Positions 24,092 to 32,767 of a stretch of DNA of 32,877 bases are shown here, one piece after another. Under the pieces are notes generated by a model. The model was not told the DNA's origin. It made no database searches and saw only the letters and a program-made list of their open reading frames with translations. Location: assembly GCA_018883895.1 (NCBI GenBank), contig JAHLFG010000038.1, positions 1 to 32,877 of the forward strand. The letters run 5' to 3'. Source of the DNA: Candidatus Anaerobiospirillum merdipullorum. GTDB taxonomy: Bacteria > Pseudomonadota > Gammaproteobacteria > Enterobacterales > Succinivibrionaceae. The translations under genes were made by a program, and so were the position numbers. Numbering within the stretch: the stretch's first letter is position 1; every line of letters starts with the position of its first letter.

Positions 24092-25171
24092 CTAGCTTAA
24101 AAGCGGCACTAAGTATGAGGTCAGTAAATAACCGCCCACTAACAACCAGATAAAGAGCATCAAGGCCAAAACAAAGGGCTTGGCACCGGCGGCCTTGAAC
24201 TTATCGATGGAGGTATCGGCACCTAAGGCCGTCATCGCCATGGTAAGCAAGAAGGTTGAGATATATTCAATGGTGCCATTGAGCGGAATGTCCTTGACCG
24301 TCGGAGCATCAAATAAGGCTTGCAACAAGGTGTTAAAGGCAATCACCGCAATAAAACCAAAGGCAAACCACGGGATGGTGATCTTATTTTTAGGCTTGCT
24401 CCCGTTGCCTGACACAGCAGAGCGCACGCGCATTAAGATTAAGCTTAAGATGACGAGAACCGGGGCTAACATCATCACGCGAATCATCTTGGTGATGGTG
24501 GCGGTACCGGCAATGCCTAAGGCATCGGTGGGATCCATGGCGTTACCCGCACCGGCGACGTGGGCTACTTCATGTAAGGTCGCGCCGGTATAGATGGCAA
24601 CTTGCTGGGAGCTTAAGCCATCAAGTAGCCCCAGGCGATACATAATGGGGTAGAGGAACATCGCGATGGTGCCAAAAATGACCACCGTTGAGACCGCAAT
24701 GGCGGTCTTGTGCGGAGCACAGCGCACCACCGGTTCAGCGCCTAATACGGCGGCGGCACCACAAATGGAGCTACCGGTGGCAGTCATTAGGGCGGTATCG
24801 GCATCAAGTTTAATGAGCTTGCCCAAAATGACGCCTAAAGTTAAGGTACCGCAGACAATGATGAGGTCAACCGTTACCGCCGGCAGGCCTACTTCCTGTA
24901 CCTGCGTTAAGGTTAAACGAAAACCATACAGCACAATGCCCGTACGTAAGATTTGTTTGGTGCAAAACTTTAAGGCCGGAGCCCAATTTTCGGGCAGTTT
25001 TTTGCGTAAAGTATTGGCATAGATCATGCCAAGTAAAATGCCGACGATAAGGGGACTTAAAGATAAGCTTTTGACCAAGGGGATTTGCGCAATATAGAAA
25101 GCTGCGCAGGTAAAGAGCGCCATTAAGAGTAAACCGTGTAAGGTATCAGCGCGATTTTGTGCCGTAAACAT
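24092..25171 (-). CDS. YeiH/UPF0324 family membrane exporter
   Basis: A 359-residue protein with about ten membrane segments. Conserved UPF0324 (YeiH, putative sulfate exporter) blocks are visible: LSPLIVGILLGMIYAN, RTGIVLYGFRLTLTQV, ATGSSICGAAAVLG, GATLHEVAHVAGAG and the terminal ALGADTSIDKF. The transported substrate is not established experimentally for most members; sulfate or sulfite/organosulfonate export has been proposed. The start has GAGGTGAT just upstream. It is the last of four minus-strand genes, and the LysR gene upstream points to substrate-dependent control, as in the E. coli yeiE-yeiH pair (there divergent, here in series). Confidence 0.9.
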   Translation of the reverse strand: MFTAQNRADTLHGLLLMALFTCAAFYIAQIPLVKSLSLSPLIVGILLGMIYANTLRKKLPENWAPALKFCTKQILRTGIVLYGFRLTLTQVQEVGLPAVTVDLIIVCGTLTLGVILGKLIKLDADTALMTATGSSICGAAAVLGAEPVVRCAPHKTAIAVSTVVIFGTIAMFLYPIMYRLGLLDGLSSQQVAIYTGATLHEVAHVAGAGNAMDPTDALGIAGTATITKMIRVMMLAPVLVILSLILMRVRSAVSGNGSKPKNKITIPWFAFGFIAVIAFNTLLQALFDAPTVKDIPLNGTIEYISTFLLTMAMTALGADTSIDKFKAAGAKPFVLALMLFIWLLVGGYLLTSYLVPLLS

Positions 25172-25253
25172 GCATCACCTCAAGCTAAAATTTTAGGCTG
25201 GGTCTACGATAGTCGCTTAAGGCTATTTTGACCACTGATTTTATGTTGGGGCT

Positions 25254-25270
25254 GATAACCAAAAGTTATC
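25254..25270. promoter_or_regulatory. LysR-type operator upstream of yeiH
   Basis: GATAACCAAAAGTTATC: perfect 6-bp arms around five bases, containing the T-N11-A signature of LysR-type regulators. It overlaps the LysR stop codon and is centred about 90 bases upstream of the yeiH start, a usual distance for an LTTR recognition site at about -65 of a promoter. It suggests yeiH has its own LysR-controlled promoter in addition to readthrough. Confidence 0.5.
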
Positions 25271-26165
25271 GTGCTGCTGGGGCACAGTGCAAACGAATAA
25301 AGTCCATGCAACGTTGCGTTAGCGGAGAAATGGGGCCGGGGGAGAGCACTAAATTAAATTCCCGGGTGAAATTTAACTGCGGCACCGTCAGCTCTTTGAG
25401 CTCATGGCGTTGCAGGGCGCTGGCGACGGCCAAACGCGAAACAATGGACAGGCAGGGGCGATGTTGTAAAAAGAGCTTGATGCCCTCTGATGATCCCAGA
25501 TGTAATTTAATAGGCAAAGAGCTTAACTTAATGCCATGGCGTTGCAATTCCTTTGCGATAACATCCAAGGTCCCTGAGCCGTGCTCACGTAAAACAAAGT
25601 CCTGCGCGCAAAATTGCTCTAAGCTTAAGCAAGCGGGCAGATGCATGTCATATGGGGCGATGATACACAGCTCATCTTGCATCAAGGGCTGATAGATAAG
25701 CCCTGGGGCATGAAAGACGCCTTCAACAAGCCCAAGCTCAATTTCATGCGTGGTAAGCGCCTTCTCAATATGGCGACTGTTACTGGTCAAAAGCGAGATT
25801 TCCACCTGTGGATAGTCGGTATTAAAGGCAGCCAAGATAGGCGGTAGCAGATATTGGGCAATGGTGGTACTCGCCCCCAGACGAATGGTACCGGTGGTCT
25901 TGGCGGTAAACAAATGCATGGCATAGGACAGCGTGGCATAGTCAGTAAGTATTTTCTCGGCATGTTCACGCATGACAAGGCCTGCCGGGGTGAGGCTTAA
26001 CTTATTGCCCAAGCGCTCAAATAGTCTTACCTGATAGAGCTCCTCAAGCGCATGGATATGTTTGCTTACGGCAGGTTGGGTAATGCACAGCTCATCGGCC
26101 GCTTGCTTAAAACTTAAGGTGCGCGCGGCGGTGGTAAAGACACGCAGACGAAAATCTTCAGCCAT
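25266..26165 (-). CDS. LysR-family transcriptional regulator
   Basis: A 299-residue LTTR. The N-terminal winged HTH (about 5-62) shows FTTAARTLSFKQAADELCITQPAVSKHIHALEE in overlapping pieces, with the family Q-P-A-V-S recognition helix and LFERLGNKLSLTPAG wing. The periplasmic-binding-like effector domain spans about 90-295. The ATG at 26165 with GAGG upstream is the conventional start (MAEDFRLRVF); the reading from 26255 extends into the upstream MBL gene and adds 30 residues unlike the family. It lies between an MBL hydrolase gene and yeiH, and most likely controls the latter, comparable to the YeiE-type (CysB-like) partners. Effector unknown. Confidence 0.9.
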   Translation of the reverse strand: MAEDFRLRVFTTAARTLSFKQAADELCITQPAVSKHIHALEELYQVRLFERLGNKLSLTPAGLVMREHAEKILTDYATLSYAMHLFTAKTTGTIRLGASTTIAQYLLPPILAAFNTDYPQVEISLLTSNSRHIEKALTTHEIELGLVEGVFHAPGLIYQPLMQDELCIIAPYDMHLPACLSLEQFCAQDFVLREHGSGTLDVIAKELQRHGIKLSSLPIKLHLGSSEGIKLFLQHRPCLSIVSRLAVASALQRHELKELTVPQLNFTREFNLVLSPGPISPLTQRCMDFIRLHCAPAAR

Positions 26166-26188
26166 AGATGCCTCGGGTACAACCTGTT

Positions 26189-26824
26189 TTAGGCGCGCAC
26201 AAAGGAATTGTAAAGCCGCTCTTGCCCAATGGTGGTATCCGGACCATGCCCGCACAATACGCGCGTTTCCTCAGGCAGGGCATACAATTTGTCGCGAATA
26301 CTGTGCTCTAGGGCAGTAAAGTCCCCGCCGGGGAAGTCAGTTCTACCGACAGAGCCGGCAAAGAGGGTATCGCCACATAAAACGATTTGGGCTGCACTGA
26401 CATACCAGCTTACTCCACCTGGCGTGTGACCTGGAGTGGTAATGACGCTAAAGTTTACTTGCGGTAATAACTCTAAGTTATCGCCATCGTGCACCCATTG
26501 GGGGCTAAAACCTTCCGCCGGGGGCAGGCCAAAGGCCTGCGCCTGTTGCTGCAAGGCAGCAATTAAGGGCTCATCGGCTACGGCAGGTCCGATAATGGGC
26601 ACGTTAAAACGCCGTGCCAAGCTGGCAGCTCCGCCTACATGATCTAAATGCCCATGGGTGAGGATAATGGCTTTTAAGCTTAATTGATGGGCCTGTAAAT
26701 ACTCCCCAAGGCGCAAACTGTCCGCCCCCGGATCACAAATTAAGGCACTTTGCGTGGCACTGTCATAGATAATGCGGGTATTTTGCATAAAGGCAGTGGT
26801 AGGCACAGTCTTAATGGTCAGCAT
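26189..26824 (-). CDS. MBL-fold hydrolase, YcbL/glyoxalase II-like
   Basis: A 211-residue metallo-beta-lactamase-fold protein, size of E. coli YcbL (215). The metal-binding set is complete: THGHLDH (His57, His59, Asp61, His62), PGHTPG (His133), GDTLF (Asp152) and GHGPDTT (His193). CGDTLFAGSVGRTD is typical of glyoxalase II-like hydrolases acting on thioesters such as S-lactoylglutathione, but it lacks the C-terminal substrate domain of true GloB. Its ATG overlaps the 3' end of the rlmI gene by 14 bases, with AGGAGGAT upstream, so the two are coupled. Confidence 0.9.
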   Translation of the reverse strand: MLTIKTVPTTAFMQNTRIIYDSATQSALICDPGADSLRLGEYLQAHQLSLKAIILTHGHLDHVGGAASLARRFNVPIIGPAVADEPLIAALQQQAQAFGLPPAEGFSPQWVHDGDNLELLPQVNFSVITTPGHTPGGVSWYVSAAQIVLCGDTLFAGSVGRTDFPGGDFTALEHSIRDKLYALPEETRVLCGHGPDTTIGQERLYNSFVRA

Positions 26825-28028
26825 GATATCCTCCTGAGCACACTTGAATCTGGAGGCCCTTTAAGTAAAAACTCTCCGGGCAGGGCAGGGCCACGCGGTG
26901 GTCGGCAGCTTGCCTGAAGGTACGTACGACTTGAGCATCCACTCCGGCCTCTAAGGCTGCGTCAGCGCAAATCTTTTGAAAGAGGGCGCTGTCCATGAGC
27001 CCGGAGCAGGAGAAGGTCAGCAATTGTCCGCCTTCACGTAAGAGCTCAAAGCCCAAGCGATTGATATCCTGATAACCGCGACAGGCCTTTTTTAAATTGG
27101 CGGCACTTTCGGCAAATTTGGGCGGGTCTAAGACCACCACATCGTATTTTTCTTTGGCCGCTACTTGGGCGCGCAAATAGGCAAAGACATCTTCTTGAAT
27201 AAAGCGGGCATGTCCGGGATCTAAATGATTAAAGGCGGTCCCTTCTTTGGCGTGTTTTAAGGCCAAGGCCGAGACATCGATATTCTCCACCCGCCTCGCG
27301 CGGCCCTTGAGAGCATAGAGCCCAAAGCCTCCGGTATAGGCAAAGCAATTTAATACCCGTGCGCCTTTGGCAAGAGGTAGTAAAGCGGCCCGGCTGTCGC
27401 GCTGATCTAGATAGCCGCCGGTCTTATGCCCGTTTTTAATATCAATGGGCAAATAGATAAGGTCGTTTTCTTTGACATAGATAATGTCCTCAGGCGTATT
27501 GCCGGCAATGACACCGGTGCGCGGCTTTAAACCCTCTTTTTGCCGGGCCTTTCCATCTGAGCGCTCGTAGATAGCGTGGGTGGGGAAAATTTTCTTTAAG
27601 GTGGCAATCAGACTATCGTAGATGGCTTCACCGGCCCACGAGCTAATGGCAATGACTAAAAAGTTATTGTACAAATCAACGATGACGCCGGGCAAAAAGT
27701 CCCCTTCGGCGGCAATGAGGCGCACCCCATCATTGCCCTGCGCGCGTAAGCTATCGCGGGCCTTACACGCGTGGATGACGCGTGAGGCAATTAAAGCATC
27801 ATCAATGGGCGCATTTTCTTTAAAGGAGAGCAGACGTACCTTAATTTGCGACTTAGCGCTATAAATGCCGTAGCCTAAAAATTGCCCGTCGGCGCTGCGC
27901 ACGCATACTTGACTGCCCGAGGGCAGATTTGGGGTTTGAGCAAGGGCTTTGGAGAAAATCCACGGATGATGGCGCAATACGGATTTTCCCCGTCCTGCGC
28001 TTAAAGTAATGACCGGATATGACTGCAT
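26811..28028 (-). CDS. rlmI: RlmI, 23S rRNA (cytosine-5)-methyltransferase
   Basis: A 405-residue SAM-dependent RNA methyltransferase (E. coli RlmI 396, modifies C1962 of 23S rRNA). An N-terminal PUA domain (about 1-75) with HPWIFSKA is followed by an RNA-binding linker, GHKTGGYLDQR (200-210), SAM motif LNCFAYTGGFG (226-236), DPPKF (301-305) and FSCSG (339-343) with catalytic Cys341. It is the first of the four-gene minus-strand unit. SD is weak (AGAGTAG). Divergent from macA across 200 bases. Confidence 0.94.
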   Translation of the reverse strand: MQSYPVITLSAGRGKSVLRHHPWIFSKALAQTPNLPSGSQVCVRSADGQFLGYGIYSAKSQIKVRLLSFKENAPIDDALIASRVIHACKARDSLRAQGNDGVRLIAAEGDFLPGVIVDLYNNFLVIAISSWAGEAIYDSLIATLKKIFPTHAIYERSDGKARQKEGLKPRTGVIAGNTPEDIIYVKENDLIYLPIDIKNGHKTGGYLDQRDSRAALLPLAKGARVLNCFAYTGGFGLYALKGRARRVENIDVSALALKHAKEGTAFNHLDPGHARFIQEDVFAYLRAQVAAKEKYDVVVLDPPKFAESAANLKKACRGYQDINRLGFELLREGGQLLTFSCSGLMDSALFQKICADAALEAGVDAQVVRTFRQAADHRVALPCPESFYLKGLQIQVCSGGYHADH

Positions 28029-28228
28029 GATAGGCTACTCTTATTTAGCGGCAATAAATTAAGATGATCTTAGCCGTTTTTACGGCAATTTTCAGCTTTA
28101 AGTGCCTCCTTAAAGGTAACTTAAGGAAGAGGGCAGAAACTTTTGTTACGCTAAGCTTAGGCTAATTTGTCATCTTAGATAATAGACTTAATGATTAATT
28201 AAGGCTTGGCAACCTAAGGAGTAGAGCT
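28029..28228. promoter_or_regulatory. Divergent rlmI/macA promoter region
   Basis: For macA, TTGTCA (28167-28172) and AATGAT (28190-28195) are separated by 17 bases. The -10 is embedded in a perfect inverted repeat CTTAAT-GATTA-ATTAAG (28187-28203), 26 bases before the macA ATG, and a perfect 10-bp palindrome CTAAGCTTAG lies at 28151-28160. Either could be an operator. No regulator gene adjoins macAB. Confidence 0.35.
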
Positions 28229-29419
28229 ATGGCAAGTCGTCACATCAAAATTATCTCGGTCGTGCTGGGCCTGGCGCTATTAGGCGCGGGCGCGTATTTT
28301 TATGGCTGTAGCTCGACGGCGCCTACCTATATGACGGTAAGTCCGCAAATGCGTGATATTAAAAATCAGGTTTTTGCCACCGGCACCTTGGCAGGTAAGG
28401 TGGAGGTTGATGTCGGTGCGCAGGTCTCAGGGCAGATTCAAAAGCTCTATGTCAAAAAGGGCGATAAGGTCACCGAAGGACAATTGCTCTGTGAAATCGA
28501 TCCGCAAATTCAGGAAAATAATTTACGTACTGCGCAGGCACAAGAGAAATTAATTGAGGCCCAGATTAAGGCCAAACAAGCGGAGCTAAAGAAAAATCGC
28601 CTTGAATATCAGCGTCAGCAAACTTTAAGGCGCCAGGATGCCACCTCGGCGCAAGAATTGGAATTGGCGCAGGCTAATTTAGAGGTCAGTGAGGCCGATT
28701 TGGCGGCCCTTGAGGCGCAATATCAGCAGGCGGTGATTGCGGTAGATGATGCTAAGACCAATTTGGGCTATACCCAAATTAGAGCGCCGATGGACGGCAC
28801 CGTATATGCCATCCCGGTGGAGGAAGGCCAGACCGTTAACGCCAATCAAACTACGCCGACCATTTTAAAATTGGCCAAATTGGATGTAATGACGGTGGAA
28901 ACGGAAATCTCGGAGGCCGATGTGGTCAGAGTGCGCCCGGGCATGGCCGCAAGCTTTACCATCTTGGGTCTGCAAAATCAGGCCTTTGAGGCTTCATTGG
29001 TCAGTATCGATCCGGCGCCGGCAAGTGCTGAGGATACTACTACACAATCAAGTTCGTCCTCTTCTACGACCGAGGCGGTGTATTACAACGCGCTTTTGGA
29101 TGTGGACAATCCCGAGGGCTTGCTGCGCATTGATATGACGGCCAATGTGACCATTACCATTGCCAAAAAAGATAATGTGCTCGCCATTCCTTTAACTGCT
29201 TTACGCTCAGATGACTATCAGGGGCATGGCTCCGTCTATGTGGCGGCTAAAGATGGTAGTGTGCATGAAAAAGCATTAAGTTTGGGCCTGCGTGATGAGC
29301 AATTTATTGAGGTGCTTGACGGTTTGACCTCTACTGACGTGGTGGTGATTGGGGATGATGTGGCCACCGCCGAGGCTGAGGCTTTGGCCAAAGGCCGAGT
29401 ACCGGGACGCTTTCGCTAA
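28229..29419 (+). CDS. macA: MacA, periplasmic adaptor of a MacAB-type efflux pump
   Basis: A 396-residue membrane-fusion protein (E. coli MacA 371). One N-terminal membrane anchor (about 7-27) is followed by the barrel/lipoyl half-motif VDVGAQVSGQIQKLYVKKGD, a helical hairpin (about 90-175), the second lipoyl half NLGYTQIRAPMDGTVYAIPVEEGQTV, and the beta-barrel and membrane-proximal domains. SEADVVRVRPGM and LLRIDMTANVTI are typical of MacA. A Ser/Thr-rich insert lies near 269-284. It bridges MacB to a TolC-like channel. SD AAGGAG. It is followed 15 bases later by macB. Confidence 0.93.
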   Translation: MASRHIKIISVVLGLALLGAGAYFYGCSSTAPTYMTVSPQMRDIKNQVFATGTLAGKVEVDVGAQVSGQIQKLYVKKGDKVTEGQLLCEIDPQIQENNLRTAQAQEKLIEAQIKAKQAELKKNRLEYQRQQTLRRQDATSAQELELAQANLEVSEADLAALEAQYQQAVIAVDDAKTNLGYTQIRAPMDGTVYAIPVEEGQTVNANQTTPTILKLAKLDVMTVETEISEADVVRVRPGMAASFTILGLQNQAFEASLVSIDPAPASAEDTTTQSSSSSSTTEAVYYNALLDVDNPEGLLRIDMTANVTITIAKKDNVLAIPLTALRSDDYQGHGSVYVAAKDGSVHEKALSLGLRDEQFIEVLDGLTSTDVVVIGDDVATAEAEALAKGRVPGRFR

Positions 29420-29434
29420 TACAAGGAGCCTGTC

Positions 29435-31396
29435 ATGACGCAACCTTTAATTGAATTAAATGGCGTGAGACGCTCCTATGCCCAAGGCGGGGGTGAGCTG
29501 GAGGTCTTGCATGGCATTTCCCTTAAGATTTACCCTGGGGAAATGGTGGCCATTATCGGCCCGTCCGGCTCGGGAAAGTCGACTTTGATGAATATCATCG
29601 GTTGTTTGGATACCCCTAGTGCCGGCTCTTATCGCGTCAATGGTACCGATACGGCCAAATTAGAGCCCGATGCCTTAGCCACCTTACGCCGGGATTTCTT
29701 TGGTTTTATCTTTCAGCGCTATCACCTCTTGGGACATTTAAGTGCGCAAGAAAATGTCGAGGTTCCGGCCATTTATGCCGGGGTTAAACCGCGCAAACGC
29801 GCGCTACGCTCGGCAGAGTTATTGGCTAAATTGGGGCTACACGAACGCCTTGGCTATAAGCCCTCCCAATTATCCGGTGGTCAACAGCAACGCGTGTCTA
29901 TCGCGCGGGCCTTAATGAACGGCGGGCAAATTATTTTAGCCGATGAGCCTACCGGCGCACTGGATACTAAAAGTGGCGCTGAGGTGATGAAGATTTTAAG
30001 TGAGCTCAATGAGCAGGGGCATACCATCATCCTCGTGACTCATGATCCTAAAATTGCCGCTTGCGCCAAACGTATCATCGCCATTGAAGATGGCGCCATT
30101 AAGAGCGATGCCTTAAATGACAAGCGTATGGATGCGGGGGTGCAAAAGGCCGGCAGTGGCAGTGTGATTAAAAATGTCTGGGCGCAAAGCTGGGGGGCCT
30201 TTTATGATCGCTTTAAAGAGGCCTTTATCATGGCTTGGCGCGCGATGGTGGCCAATCGGATGCGCACCTTGCTTACTATGTTGGGCATCATCATCGGTAT
30301 TATGGCGGTGGTCAGTGTGGTAGCATTAGCCCGCGGTGCCTCCGAGCAAATTATGGCCAATATCTCGTCACTTGGCACCAATACTATTACCATTTACCCC
30401 GGTGAAAGGATGGGTGATGTGCGCTCGGGGCGGGTGCGCACTTTAACCCCGCGGGATTTAAATGCCTTAGCCGGGCAACCCTTTGCCGATTCAGCTTCCG
30501 CTGCCGTGCAATCTTCGGTCTTGCTGCGCCGCGGCAATTTGGAATATAACGCCACCGCGCAAGGCGTCTCGGCCGATATGTTTCGCGTCTATGGCTATGA
30601 GGTAAGTGCCGGGCGCTTATTTACTAGTGGTGACGTGGAGCAAAATCGCCAGATCTGTGTGATTGACCACAATACCGCGCAAAATCTATTTGCCCATCAA
30701 GATCCAATTGGACAGGCTATCTTAGTCAATGCTGTCCCCTTGGCGGTTGTCGGGGTGCTTGAGGAAAAGGACAGTCCTTTCGTGCGGCCGGATAGTTTAA
30801 ATGTCTATCTGCCCTATACCGCGGCGATGACGCGCCTTATCAAACAAGATTATCTGTCCTCCATTGTGGTGCGCGTGGCCTCGGGCTTTTCCACGGCGGT
30901 GGCCGAGCGGGCGATCGTGCGTTTATTGACCGCCCGCCACGGACGGCAGGACTTTTTCATTCAGTCCTCCGATACCATTATGAAGTCCATTTCATCGGCC
31001 ACCTTGACCTTTACCTTGCTCATTTCCGCTATTGCGGTGATCTCCTTGGTAGTAGGTGGTATCGGGGTGATGAATATTATGTTGGTGTCGGTCACCGAGC
31101 GTACGCGCGAGATTGGCATTCGCATGGCGGTGGGGGCGCGACAAAGCGATATCTTGGCACAGTTTTTAATTGAGGCGGTGATGGTCTGTCTTATCGGTGG
31201 TTTTGCTGGGGTGCTCCTTACCTTTATTGTCGGCAACATCGTACAGTCCTTATCCTCCTCAATTGTACTGTCCTTTTCGCTAGCTTCAGTGTTGGCGGCG
31301 GTGATTACCTCTTCTGCCATCGGCATTGTGTTTGGCTTTATGCCCGCCCGCTCAGCCTCACGTTTAAACCCGATTGAGGCTTTAGCCCGCGAATAG
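29435..31396 (+). CDS. macB: MacB, ABC transporter of the MacAB-TolC type
   Basis: A 653-residue half-transporter (E. coli MacB 648). N-terminal ATPase: Walker A GPSGSGKST (42-50), signature LSGGQQQRV (146-154), Walker B IILADEPTG (166-174), H-loop VTHDP. Then one membrane segment (about 285-310), a periplasmic MacB_PCD domain (about 315-520) and three C-terminal segments with the FtsX block GGIGVMNIMLVSVTERTREIGI. This mechanotransmission pump exports macrolides, toxins or outer-membrane glycolipid-type substrates in relatives; the actual substrate is unknown here. AAGGAG precedes the ATG, and it is cotranscribed with macA. Confidence 0.95.
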   Translation: MTQPLIELNGVRRSYAQGGGELEVLHGISLKIYPGEMVAIIGPSGSGKSTLMNIIGCLDTPSAGSYRVNGTDTAKLEPDALATLRRDFFGFIFQRYHLLGHLSAQENVEVPAIYAGVKPRKRALRSAELLAKLGLHERLGYKPSQLSGGQQQRVSIARALMNGGQIILADEPTGALDTKSGAEVMKILSELNEQGHTIILVTHDPKIAACAKRIIAIEDGAIKSDALNDKRMDAGVQKAGSGSVIKNVWAQSWGAFYDRFKEAFIMAWRAMVANRMRTLLTMLGIIIGIMAVVSVVALARGASEQIMANISSLGTNTITIYPGERMGDVRSGRVRTLTPRDLNALAGQPFADSASAAVQSSVLLRRGNLEYNATAQGVSADMFRVYGYEVSAGRLFTSGDVEQNRQICVIDHNTAQNLFAHQDPIGQAILVNAVPLAVVGVLEEKDSPFVRPDSLNVYLPYTAAMTRLIKQDYLSSIVVRVASGFSTAVAERAIVRLLTARHGRQDFFIQSSDTIMKSISSATLTFTLLISAIAVISLVVGGIGVMNIMLVSVTERTREIGIRMAVGARQSDILAQFLIEAVMVCLIGGFAGVLLTFIVGNIVQSLSSSIVLSFSLASVLAAVITSSAIGIVFGFMPARSASRLNPIEALARE

Positions 31397-31450
31397 CGCT
31401 TTACACAGATATGTTAAAGTGCGCGTAAAAGATAAAGATAAGGAACCAAG

Positions 31451-32767
31451 ATGAGTACATTAATTGAGTATCCGCAAGGGCCGCAGGCTGTAGAAGAATT
31501 AGCCGCTATCTCCCCTTTAGTGGACAACTTTTTACATTTAATTGCCTTTGATACGCAGGCTGATGAAAATCAATGTGCCGCCCCCTCGACGCCTGGCCAA
31601 CTGACTGCCTTAAAGTGGGTGCACGATAAGATTGTCGCCTACGCACAAGCTACCGGGCGTAGCGACTATAAGTTATGGCAAAATGCCCAAGGAGTGCTTA
31701 TTTTGCAATTGCCGCCAACGGCAGGTTGTGACGCAGCGGCGCATTTACTGCTCCTTGCCCATATCGACACCGCCCCAGATTGCAGCGGTAAGGATGTCAA
31801 GGCACAAGTGGTTAAGGCCTATCGGGGAGGGGATATTGCGCTCTCTTCAGGACTTAGGTTGACCACCACGCTCTGTCCTGAGCTTAAGGCGCATGTGGGG
31901 GAGGATATTTTAGTTACCGACGGTACCACCTTATTGGGCGCTGATGATAAGGCCGGCTGTGCGGTGTTACTTACTTTAATTCAACAGGCTTTACACGAAG
32001 AATTTGCCCATGGGCCGTTAAGCTTTGCCTTTACGGTCGATGAGGAGATTGGGCGTTCGGCAGATTATGTGCCCCTTGAGGACATTGGCGCTAACTTTGG
32101 GGTAACCATTGACGGTTGTGCGCAAGGGGAGCTTGATGTGGCGACCTTTAATGCCGCTTCTTGTAAGCTTACGGTGCATGGTCGGGCCATTCACACCGGC
32201 ACCGCCTATGGCAAACTTATCAATGCCGTCAAACTTGCCTCAAGCTTAGTCTTGCAGTTGCCGGAAAATCAGGCGCCGGAGAGTACGCGGGATAAGGAAG
32301 GCTTCTATCATGTCTATAAGGTACAGGGCACGGTGGAAGAGGCGCAGGTGCAGTTAATCTTGCGCGACTATACCAAGGAGGGCCTGCAGGCGCGTAAGGA
32401 CTATATTTCCCATTTAGCTGCCGCCATGAATGCACAGTACTCAGATAGCGTGAGCGTGGAGTTTACCGATCAATACGTCAATATGGGCGCTATCTTGCAA
32501 CAAAAGCCGCAGATTTTAGCCCTCTGTCGCCAGGCCTATGCGCAAGCGGGGGTAGAGGTGCATGAAAATTGGGTGCGTGGAGGTACCGATGGCTCCAATC
32601 TGTCAGCACGTGGCTTGCCCTGTCCCAATATCTTTACCGGGGCGCTTAATTGTCATGGTCCGTATGAGTGTCTGCCGCTAGGTGCCTTTCATAAAAGTTT
32701 AGCCTGTACGCAAGCTTTAATTAAACTTGCATCCAAGGCTGACCTGACGTCAACTACCCCCGCCTAA
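31451..32767 (+). CDS. pepT: Peptidase T, tripeptide aminopeptidase
   Basis: A 438-residue M20B metallopeptidase that removes N-terminal residues from tripeptides in the cytoplasm (E. coli PepT 408). Dinuclear metal ligands are visible: HIDT (His104, Asp106), GADDKAG (Asp165), VDEEIG (Glu198/Glu199), TIDG and the C-terminal CHGPYE His. The start has AAGGAACC upstream. The N-terminal part is about 20 residues longer than in E. coli. The last residues, STTPA, and the stop codon are encoded inside a hairpin that looks like the end of an IS200/IS605 element, so the native C-terminus may have been replaced by a few element-encoded residues. The catalytic part is intact. Confidence 0.95.
   Translation: MSTLIEYPQGPQAVEELAAISPLVDNFLHLIAFDTQADENQCAAPSTPGQLTALKWVHDKIVAYAQATGRSDYKLWQNAQGVLILQLPPTAGCDAAAHLLLLAHIDTAPDCSGKDVKAQVVKAYRGGDIALSSGLRLTTTLCPELKAHVGEDILVTDGTTLLGADDKAGCAVLLTLIQQALHEEFAHGPLSFAFTVDEEIGRSADYVPLEDIGANFGVTIDGCAQGELDVATFNAASCKLTVHGRAIHTGTAYGKLINAVKLASSLVLQLPENQAPESTRDKEGFYHVYKVQGTVEEAQVQLILRDYTKEGLQARKDYISHLAAAMNAQYSDSVSVEFTDQYVNMGAILQQKPQILALCRQAYAQAGVEVHENWVRGGTDGSNLSARGLPCPNIFTGALNCHGPYECLPLGAFHKSLACTQALIKLASKADLTSTTPA

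Noticed and set aside
26166-26255. 30-residue N-terminal extension of the LysR protein
   Set aside because: It overlaps the MBL gene and does not resemble LysR N-termini; the ATG at 26165 has GAGG upstream and places the HTH normally.
28229-28330. MacA as a lipoprotein (Cys after YFYG)
   Set aside because: The residues before the Cys (F-Y-G-C) do not fit a lipobox and MacA proteins are usually TM-anchored; kept as membrane-anchored.
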